Assembly (NCBI GenBank): GCA_030623665.1
Contig: JAUXLO010000016.1
Span: 1 to 13,560 of the forward strand
DNA from: Planctomycetota bacterium
GTDB taxonomy: Bacteria > Planctomycetota > Brocadiia > Brocadiales > Bathyanammoxibiaceae
Reading direction: 5' to 3'
Length of the DNA stretch: 13,560 nucleotides
The translations under genes were made by a program, and so were the position numbers. The notes beneath the pieces were generated by a model. It saw only the letters and a program-made list of their open reading frames with translations, did not search any database and was not told the DNA's origin. Shown in pieces: positions 8,675 through 13,560 of this stretch. Positions within the stretch are counted from its first letter, which is position 1; every line of letters begins with the position of its first letter.

Positions 8675-8799
8675 TATATTAAGGTCGCCATGCATGAGCA
8701 TGGCTTTGACAGTGAGGAGGAGGAACCTCTAAGGCAAACAAAGCAAGCAGGCTTTGGTACCCCCGTTCCTATCCCAACCCACACACTATGGGCTTGCTT

Positions 8800-8822
8800 T
8801 TGACACATTATGTGGTATACCA
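8800..8822 (+). promoter_or_regulatory. TTGACA box and palindrome before the small ORF / haem protein
   Basis: A perfect -35 hexamer TTGACA lies at 8800-8805 on the plus strand, followed by a 10-bp perfect palindrome TGGTATACCA (8813-8822). No convincing -10 box stands at 16-18 bp. The palindrome could be an operator, or part of an activator-dependent promoter. The rest of 8675-8799 shows no feature I can support. Confidence 0.3.
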
Positions 8823-8986
8823 TGTATCAAAAGACACAATTTCTTTTTAAAGAAAAGCAATTCTCCGCGTCGTACGACCTACAAGAGAAGGTAATGGAGA
8901 TTTTGGTCCCGATGCTAAGTTCACGCATCCTTGACACGTTCGAAGATGACCTTGCTGTTTCCATCAAAAAGGACTGGACAAGATGA
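8822..8986 (+). CDS. Possible 54-residue small protein overlapping the haem-protein start
   Basis: An ATG at 8822 opens 54 codons ending in TGA at 8984-8986, which overlaps the ATG of the next gene as ATGA. This is typical of translational coupling in an operon. The product is soluble, without Cys or signal peptide, with mixed charge, beginning MYQKTQFLFKEKQFSASYDL and ending KKDWTR. I know no family for it. There is no clear ribosome site at 8822; internal Met codons at 8894 and 8912 would give 30- or 24-residue products. If the TTGACA at 8800 is the promoter, an internal start would be needed. It may alternatively be non-coding leader. Confidence 0.35.
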   Translation: MYQKTQFLFKEKQFSASYDLQEKVMEILVPMLSSRILDTFEDDLAVSIKKDWTR

Positions 8987-9642
8987 CCAAAAGACTCGTA
9001 ATTGTCACACTATTCACGCTTTTTCTTCTCGCAGAAACAGCCCCAGCAACAATTGGTGCCGATAACATTCGGTACTCTGAATCAGATACGATAACAACCG
9101 ACACCGCCTTGTATAATCTGGCCGAGAAGCTTGCAGAATTGTTAAGTACGGTGCGCGACGTTATAGCAATAAATCAGGTCAAGATAAATACATGTTATGA
9201 GGGAGGGCACTACGACTTCAAGGGACTTACGCCTGCGGCTGTTGGTACACAGGTATGCAATTACTTTAACCTAAGCACGGGGATAAAGATGAAGCAGACA
9301 AGCCTGCTGTTGAGAAATCCCAAGAATGCCCCGGATGACTGGGAAAGAACGGCCCTGGAGATGTTTGAGGAACCAGACTATCCAAAGGGGTTTCCTTATA
9401 CTGAGGTCTCCACGATTCACGGAGAGGAGGTCTACCGCTTCATTAAGCCGGTATACATAAGTAAGGCATGTTTGCGATGTCATGGCGAAAGGAAATCAAT
9501 CCGTGAGGACATCCTTGAGTATTTAGAGACTCACTACCCGCACGATATGACGACCGGTTACAGGGTGGGGGACCTTCGAGGGGGCATAAGCATTACCATA
9601 CCTATAGCTGAGCAGCGTTTAACCCAACCAGGTCCACCTTAG
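8983..9642 (+). CDS. Periplasmic DUF3365 (Tll0287-like) c-type haem protein
   Basis: A 219-residue exported protein. Residues 1-25 are a signal peptide (hydrophobic run VIVTLFTLFLLAETAPA). The mature part has the DUF3365 pattern: LRNPKNAPDDWE (~110-121), FRF-type core as YRFIKPVYISKACLRCHG with the haem motif CLRCH at 163-167, and YPHDMTTGYRVGDLRGG (~185-201). In this family haem binds covalently at CxxCH in a PAS-like fold; members are often sensor domains of kinases or methyl-accepting proteins. This one stands alone without a C-terminal membrane or signalling domain, so it may be a redox/gas sensor or an electron-transfer protein (inference). Cys71 and Cys92 are additional. AAGGA lies 9 nt before the ATG. 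The start overlaps the upstream small ORF by 4 nt. No obvious plus-strand terminator follows. Confidence 0.85.
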   Translation: MTKRLVIVTLFTLFLLAETAPATIGADNIRYSESDTITTDTALYNLAEKLAELLSTVRDVIAINQVKINTCYEGGHYDFKGLTPAAVGTQVCNYFNLSTGIKMKQTSLLLRNPKNAPDDWERTALEMFEEPDYPKGFPYTEVSTIHGEEVYRFIKPVYISKACLRCHGERKSIREDILEYLETHYPHDMTTGYRVGDLRGGISITIPIAEQRLTQPGPP

Positions 9643-9772
9643 ACGGGGGGACCGCACCGGGCGTATTCAAGGGTCGCACATAGGGCCGCGGCACTACAAA
9701 GATTGTTCCTGCAGCGCCCGTCTTCTGTTCAAACAAAAGAGAAGGGCTACAGTGACTTCAGGGCACTGAGCG

Positions 9773-9795
9773 AAAAAAGACCCGCATGACGGGTC
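9773..9795 (-). terminator. Intrinsic terminator of the secreted unknown protein
   Basis: On the minus strand GACCCG-TCATG-CGGGTC forms a perfect 6-bp stem followed by six T residues, about 30 bp past the stop at 9824. The rest of 9643-9772 shows only a CAGTG/CACTG dyad (9750-9768). Confidence 0.85.
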
Positions 9796-9823
9796 GCGTC
9801 CCTCTCCACACAATAATCAAGCT

Positions 9824-10561
9824 CTAAGAGGGAAACGGGTTGGCTATGTCCTTTATACTGAACACCCTCGCCAACTTATTTATCCTCATCTGGCTATCCA
9901 CCGTTATCACTAACTCGCTGACCTTGCTTTCGAGGGATATTTCTTCAGACTCCCCCTCGCGGAGGATGACCTGAAAAGAAGGGGACCACTCATAATCATC
10001 CACGGGCGGCTTAAAGCTGCTACTGATGGTCCTGGCCAGCTCGGAGCTCTCCGGCACTAAGAAGGTCACAACAACCTCGCCGGAAGGGACCTTTCTCTGC
10101 TGATATACCAACACCCCTGGTTTAGTGGCAACATCGAACTCGGGTGCAAGGCCAGGCACATCTGCAAGTGTAACGGATTTATCCTTAAAATGTACCCAAC
10201 ACTTTGTCACCCTCAATACCGGTTGCGTTTCCTGGCTCTTGTCCCACTCGTAATGTACCCTGTACAAGAACTTCTTGCCATTTTTTTCCGCAGGAAAAAC
10301 ATCATCTATCGGTATGTTCGGTTGAGCCCACAACTGTGGACGTACCTTGTCTATATCCTCCACCGGAAAGTACCAATGCCTTCTGGAATGATGCTCTTCG
10401 ATGTAATAATGTGTGGGCGAACCCATTTTGGCCCGCACCTCGTCCTTTGTGGCACCCAGGATCCCGCCGGGAAGGGTCTCTGCCGCAGAGATGGGATTTC
10501 CGTCTGAAAACAATACTACGGCCAGAGACAAGAGAAAAAAATACAACAACTTAGACTTCAT
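9824..10561 (-). CDS. Secreted protein of unknown function
   Basis: A 245-residue protein with a Sec signal peptide (KSKLLYFFLLSLAVVLF) and a signal peptidase I site after ISA/ISAA (~26-27). The mature N-terminus has LPGGILGATKDEVRAKMGSPT (30-50), resembling the 'G-x-s-x-x-eV-x-x-x-lG-x-P' start of small envelope BamE/SmpA-like domains, but the rest matches no family I recognise. It is rich in beta-type stretches, with a WYF/YRVHYEWD region and a charged middle part, and contains one Cys in CWVHF. It is a self-contained unit: promoter at 10593-10622, ribosome site GGAGGAGG 7 nt before the ATG, and terminator at 9773-9795. It is probably periplasmic or cell-surface. Confidence 0.85.
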   Translation of the reverse strand: MKSKLLYFFLLSLAVVLFSDGNPISAAETLPGGILGATKDEVRAKMGSPTHYYIEEHHSRRHWYFPVEDIDKVRPQLWAQPNIPIDDVFPAEKNGKKFLYRVHYEWDKSQETQPVLRVTKCWVHFKDKSVTLADVPGLAPEFDVATKPGVLVYQQRKVPSGEVVVTFLVPESSELARTISSSFKPPVDDYEWSPSFQVILREGESEEISLESKVSELVITVDSQMRINKLARVFSIKDIANPFPS

Positions 10562-10592
10562 CCTTAACCCTCCTCCTCGATGTAAAGTCGAA

Positions 10593-10622
10593 AATATAAC
10601 ATATTCGCCTCAACGCTGTCAA
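10593..10622 (-). promoter_or_regulatory. Promoter of the secreted unknown protein
   Basis: On the minus strand a perfect TTGACA (plus 10617-10622) and TATATT (plus 10593-10598) are 18 bp apart. The start site would lie near 10586, leaving a leader of about 25 nt with the GGAGGAGG ribosome site. Confidence 0.65.
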
Positions 10623-10639
10623 ATAGAGTCCTGACCGCG

Positions 10640-10669
10640 TTGGCACGAAACGTCGATTAATGCTACAAT
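10640..10669 (+). promoter_or_regulatory. Promoter in front of the truncated DUF429 gene
   Basis: TTGGCA (10640-10645) and TACAAT (10664-10669) are separated by 18 bp, and transcription would start about 20 bp before the ATG at 10695. It is back to back with the promoter at 10593-10622. Confidence 0.5.
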
Positions 10670-10694
10670 GACAAGCAGATAGGACTAAGGCACC

Positions 10695-10889
10695 ATGAGA
10701 TTTATTGGACTGGACCTGGCATGGTCCGTAAGAAACACCTCGGCGGCCTCCGTACTTGAGAACTCAAGGGGTGCCGGGGCGACATTGGTACACTACCAGG
10801 AGTACTGCTCCGCCCAGGAAAGGGGCTTTTCGTCTTATACGACACCGGCCTCTTTAGTCCCGCTTTCGCCCCATCAGCAGTCCCTTTAA
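10695..10889 (+). pseudogene. Truncated DUF429-family gene
   Basis: The first ~40 codons (MRFIGLDLAWSVRNTSAASV, then ATLVHYQEY) match the conserved N-terminus of DUF429 proteins, which begin M-R-F-I-G-I/L-D-L-A-W and have an RNase H-like fold with the early Asp in the active site. Family members are normally 220-280 residues. Here the recognisable match stops near codon 42 and the frame ends at codon 64 with a Ser/Pro-rich tail. A deletion or rearrangement around 10820 probably removed the rest, since the minus-strand TPR gene ends at 10989 and leaves no space for it. A promoter precedes it, so a short product could still be made, but the enzyme or nucleic-acid function should be lost. 10890-10988 holds nothing I recognise. 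Confidence 0.6.
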
Positions 10890-10988
10890 ACCAGCGCTCC
10901 ACACATCTATCAATTTTGGGGTGCCTCTGGATTCTTATCAACTCACTTATACATCGCTACCTACGCCTGCCCCCTGTATCTCTCCCAC

Positions 10989-12140
10989 CTATTCTGTCAA
11001 TATCCCTTCTTTCTGCTCCACAACCCCACCTTCTTCTACTGCCTTGACTTGTTCCCTGACCTCGCCCTTCTCGACAGCCTTACCTCTGTATAAGACCTTG
11101 CTTCTCTCTACAACCTCTTCTTGTTCCACAGCCTCAATTTTTTCTTCAATCTCTTTTTTCTTTGCAAGCTCTCGCTTCTCTATAATCCCGCCCTGCTCCA
11201 TTACCCCACCTTGTTCTACAATTGTTTCTTTTTCTTCAACCTCGCTTTGTTCTACTACCTTACCCTCCTCTACAACCCCACCTTCTTCTACAACCTCTTC
11301 TTCCTCTACTACCTCTTCTGCAACCTCTTTCTCCCCTTCTTCCTTCTCTTCTTCAGTATCTATGCCTACTGATAATAACCTCGAGGCCTCGAGGAATTCC
11401 TTCTCTGCCTCCTCCTTCAGTCCTTGCTTTTCCAGGAGTAGACCATAGGTATAATGGGCATCGGGAAGTCCGGGATAGGCGGCTACGATAGACTTAACGT
11501 CCTTTACGGCCTCATCCAACCTTCCCAATCCTGCCAGGCTCCTATCCAGGCCCAGGCGTGCCTCAGTAAAATTTTCGTTAATGTCCAAGGCCTTACGGTA
11601 CGAGCCCATCGCATCACGAAACATCCCCTTCGCAAGATAGGCATTGCCAAGGCTATAGTATGCCATTACGCCCTCGGGATTAAAGGTCAGTACTCTTTTT
11701 AGATATCGAACAGCCTTGTCAGGGTCTCCTTCCTCCAGATATGAGAGGCCGAGACAGTAAAGGGCATCCTCATGGGCAGGGTCAAGCTCCAGGGTCTTTT
11801 TCCATGCCCCAACTGCTTTCTCCGGCATTCCCTTCATGCTATATGCAATGCCCAGGTTATACCAGGCCTCTACTTTATTCGGGTTTAACTCCAAGGCCCG
11901 TTCGTATTCCCTGATGGCATCCTCTACCTTGCCTCGAAGGTAGTACCTGTTACCCATACTGATGCGTCTCTCCACCCCACCTGCTTCCATGATGGGGTCC
12001 TCCTGGAGTTTTAAGGCCGCTTCTGCAGGGTTAAAGGCGGGGGCTTCCCACGGTTCTTCTCCCTTAGAGAACCACCAGCAGGAAGAGAGAAACATCATTG
12101 GCAAGAACAAAAGACATAAGCGTTTCGGGACCTTCGTCAT
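10989..12140 (-). CDS. TPR-repeat lipoprotein with hexapeptide-repeat tail
   Basis: A 383-residue lipoprotein. Residues 1-20 form a lipoprotein signal peptide with lipobox LSSC, so Cys21 is the lipidated residue and WW follows it. Residues ~55-258 are about six tetratricopeptide repeats (for example AWYNLGIAYSMKGMPEKAVG, YYSLGNAYLAKGMFRDAMGS), a protein-binding scaffold. A Glu-rich bridge (263-276) leads to residues 277-378, 17 consecutive six-residue repeats of type V-V-E-E/Q-G-x, then a short end. TPR lipoproteins usually assemble envelope complexes; the partner is unknown. The gene starts 36 bp after the upstream universal stress protein ends, so it is probably the last gene of that operon. 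The ribosome site is weak, consistent with coupling to upstream translation. Confidence 0.85.
   Translation of the reverse strand: MTKVPKRLCLLFLPMMFLSSCWWFSKGEEPWEAPAFNPAEAALKLQEDPIMEAGGVERRISMGNRYYLRGKVEDAIREYERALELNPNKVEAWYNLGIAYSMKGMPEKAVGAWKKTLELDPAHEDALYCLGLSYLEEGDPDKAVRYLKRVLTFNPEGVMAYYSLGNAYLAKGMFRDAMGSYRKALDINENFTEARLGLDRSLAGLGRLDEAVKDVKSIVAAYPGLPDAHYTYGLLLEKQGLKEEAEKEFLEASRLLSVGIDTEEEKEEGEKEVAEEVVEEEEVVEEGGVVEEGKVVEQSEVEEKETIVEQGGVMEQGGIIEKRELAKKKEIEEKIEAVEQEEVVERSKVLYRGKAVEKGEVREQVKAVEEGGVVEQKEGILTE
11007..11312 (-). repeat. 17 x 18-bp in-frame tandem repeat (hexad tail of the TPR lipoprotein)
   Basis: Seventeen degenerate 18-bp units encode hexads such as VVEEGG, VVEEGK, VVEQSE, IVEQGG, VMEQGG, IIEKRE, AVEKGE and VVEQKE. 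The register holds without a break over 102 codons. The plus strand is strongly pyrimidine-rich here. The variation among units shows an old, diverged expansion; positions 1-2 stay hydrophobic and position 3 is nearly always Glu, which suggests selection on the protein. Confidence 0.85.
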
Positions 12141-12176
12141 AGGCGTGTCTTCTAATCCGTATTGCGGCGCACCCCC

Positions 12177-12614
12177 TCAGACATGGCGTATGGTAAGCAC
12201 GGGGCAAGGGGCCTTGCGCACCACGTTTTCGGCCACGCTGCCGATAATCACATGGGGAATACCCGTCCTTCCGTGAGTGCCCATCACTATCATGTCAACC
12301 TTTCTCTCCTCTGCCACACTCAGGATAACCTTTACAGGCACACCCACAACAACGACGGGCTCTATCTCAACTCCCTCCACCTCATCGGCGGCTTTTTTGG
12401 TAAGGTCTTCCTTAATACGCCTTATTGCATCCTCACTTGGTTTGGGCACATCAGAATCAAGTGGGCTTTCATGGCCGAAGCTACGGACGTCTATAACGTG
12501 CACAAGATACAGCTTTGCCGATTCTGTGCGGGCAATATGTGCGGCATATTTAAAGGCCTCCTGTGAACACACGGAATAATCAACGGGACACAGCACCTTT
12601 TTTATGTCGATCAT
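12177..12614 (-). CDS. Universal stress protein, UspA family (copy 1)
   Basis: A 145-residue single-domain cytoplasmic protein with the Rossmann-like UspA fold. It begins IKKVLCPVDYSVCSQEA and ends with the nucleotide-binding motif MGTHGRTGIPHVIIGSVAEN (G-x2-G-x9-G-S) and CPVLTIRHV, so an ATP-binding subtype is predicted. Such proteins are induced by starvation, energy stress or redox change, but the exact role is rarely known. An AGAGGAG ribosome site lies 10 nt before the ATG. It is the third of three similar genes in tandem and is followed after 36 bp by the TPR lipoprotein. The DNA around its ATP-binding motif is nearly identical to that of the next copy, indicating fairly recent duplication or gene conversion. 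Confidence 0.93.
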   Translation of the reverse strand: MIDIKKVLCPVDYSVCSQEAFKYAAHIARTESAKLYLVHVIDVRSFGHESPLDSDVPKPSEDAIRRIKEDLTKKAADEVEGVEIEPVVVVGVPVKVILSVAEERKVDMIVMGTHGRTGIPHVIIGSVAENVVRKAPCPVLTIRHV

Positions 12615-12734
12615 CTTTATCTATCTCCTCTGTATGTAAGATCTATACGGAACTCAGTATTTCCTGATCCGCACTTTTAACCGGGTGACGCAATTCCACC
12701 GGAGCGCCTTTGGGGCAGTCAAAGGAGATGGTTA

Positions 12735-13190
12735 TCAAGAATGACGCACAGTCAGCACGGGGCAAGGGGCCTTGCGCACCACGTTCTCCGCCACACTGCC
12801 GACAACCACATGAGGTATACCCGTCCTGCCGTGGGTGCCCATCACTATCATGTCTATCCCTTGTTCCTTAGCTGTATTTAATATCTCTACAACAGGCTTA
12901 CCCACCACAACGATGGTCTCTACCTCCACCTTCTTTCCGCCCCTCTCTTGGAGCAAATTCTCACTAAGCTCTTTTTTTATGCGCTCTAAGACCTCCGCAG
13001 TCGGCTTTGGCATTTCGAGGTCAAGAGGGCTTTCATGGCCAAAACCGCGGATATCTATCACGTGCATTAGATACACCTTAGCACCCTCCTCACCGGCGAT
13101 ATGTGCCGCGTACTTCACCGCCTCCGAAGAGCATACAGAGTAATCAACCGGGCATAGTATCTTCTTTATCTCTACGCTAACCATTTCCAT
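12735..13190 (-). CDS. Universal stress protein, UspA family (copy 2)
   Basis: 151 residues, very similar to the neighbouring copies: IKKILCPVDYSVCSSEAVKY at the N-terminus, HVIDIRGFGHESPLDLEMPK in the middle, and the ATP-binding motif MGTHGRTGIPHVVVGSVAEN near the C-terminus. It has a slightly longer insert (LLQERGGKKVEVE) after the central helix. An AGGAGG ribosome site precedes two in-frame ATGs (13190 and 13184); the second has the better spacing. 120 bp separate it from copy 1 and 83 bp from copy 3, more than in a tight operon, so internal promoters are possible, but I could not identify one with confidence. Confidence 0.93.
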   Translation of the reverse strand: MEMVSVEIKKILCPVDYSVCSSEAVKYAAHIAGEEGAKVYLMHVIDIRGFGHESPLDLEMPKPTAEVLERIKKELSENLLQERGGKKVEVETIVVVGKPVVEILNTAKEQGIDMIVMGTHGRTGIPHVVVGSVAENVVRKAPCPVLTVRHS

Positions 13191-13273
13191 CGGCCCTCCT
13201 GTCTTGTCAGTTTGTCACAAAAAGCGCTCTGCGTCTCAAATACCTCCGTCACATCCTTCCAACAGAAAGAATA

Positions 13274-13560
13274 TCAAGGCTCGCGTACCGTTAGAACCGG
13301 GCAAAGCGACCTCCTTACCACGTTCTCTGCCACACTACCCACGATCATATGCGCTATACCCGTCCTGCCGTGCGTGCCCATGATTATTACGTCTACCCCT
13401 TTCTCTTTAGCAACATTTATGATCTCCACAACCGGGATGCCTACCGTAACAATGCTTTCCACACTTACCTTCCCCCTCACCTCGTAGGGCACACGCTCGC
13501 CCAGCTCCTTCTTCATGCGGGCTATGGCCTCAGAATCGGGATAGGGGAGGTTACTCTCTA
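13274..13560 (-). CDS. Universal stress protein, UspA family (copy 3, N-terminus outside window)
   Basis: The frame ends at 13274 and is open through the window edge, so this is a partial gene of at least 94 codons. Residues visible from the edge are ESNLPYPDSEAIARMKKELG, aligning with ESPLDLEMPKPTAEVLERIK of copy 2, so only about 55 N-terminal residues are missing. The ATG at 13516 is an internal Met, not the start. The ATP-binding motif MGTHGRTGIAHMIVGSVAEN is intact and the protein ends CPVLTVREP. It is the most diverged of the three copies at the C-terminus (RRSLCPVL against RKAPCPVL). Confidence 0.93.
   Translation of the reverse strand, partial: ESNLPYPDSEAIARMKKELGERVPYEVRGKVSVESIVTVGIPVVEIINVAKEKGVDVIIMGTHGRTGIAHMIVGSVAENVVRRSLCPVLTVREP

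Noticed and set aside
8507..8701. 65-codon N-terminal extension of the MsbA-like protein from the ATG at 8701.
   Set aside because: A consensus -35/-10 pair and two hairpins fall inside it, there is no ribosome site at 8701, and the extension does not resemble the start of an ABC exporter.
11007..11312. CRISPR-like or non-coding tandem repeat.
   Set aside because: The units are 18 bp without spacers, diverged, and exactly in frame with the TPR lipoprotein.
10921..11491. Plus-strand open frames of up to 175 codons, very rich in Ser/Thr/Leu/Phe.
   Set aside because: They are shadows of the pyrimidine-rich complement of the hexad repeat; the minus-strand gene has a signal peptide, TPRs and operon context.

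Overview
The window is bacterial chromosome of roughly 50% G+C, encoding a diderm (Gram-negative type) organism: there is a lipoprotein with a lipobox, a periplasmic c-type haem protein and an MsbA-like lipid flippase. The style of the UvrA, the haem protein and the tandem stress proteins is compatible with a Planctomycetota/Brocadiales-like or similar environmental lineage. That is an impression from protein style only, not a placement.

Left part (1-3321) looks like an accessory regulatory island. At the very edge a gene leaves the window on the minus strand, behind a -10 box overlapped by a perfect 16-bp palindrome. Next come, on the minus strand, an XRE-family regulator and an ImmA/IrrE-type metallopeptidase homologue whose HExxH motif is changed to HEIGE. 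About 1 kb of gene-poor DNA with several palindromes separates this pair from a divergent plus-strand repressor with an XRE helix-turn-helix and an S24 (LexA/CI-type) domain, in which the catalytic serine is replaced by glycine. The two regulators share the linker pattern FGVTxDYLLDDxKxY. Both proteolytic switches normally used to relieve repression in such modules therefore look inactivated.

Middle part (3520-9642): uvrA (nucleotide excision repair) and an MsbA-like ABC exporter lie on the minus strand, separated by short hairpin/REP-like elements. The exporter has a well-formed promoter and a 5' leader with two consecutive hairpins. On the plus strand a 54-codon ORF overlaps by 4 nt (ATGA) a DUF3365/Tll0287-like periplasmic haem protein.

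Right part (9643-13560): a secreted protein of unknown function with clear promoter, ribosome site and intrinsic terminator; a truncated DUF429 gene with an intact-looking promoter; then, on the minus strand, a probable operon of three UspA-type universal stress proteins (the first cut by the window end) followed by a TPR lipoprotein. The C-terminal third of that lipoprotein is 17 tandem six-residue repeats.

The housekeeping genes are ordinary. The least explained items are the degenerate repressor/protease module with its palindromes, the structured msbA leader, the coupled small ORF in front of the haem protein, and the hexad-repeat tail. No CRISPR array, tRNA, rRNA or intact insertion sequence was seen.
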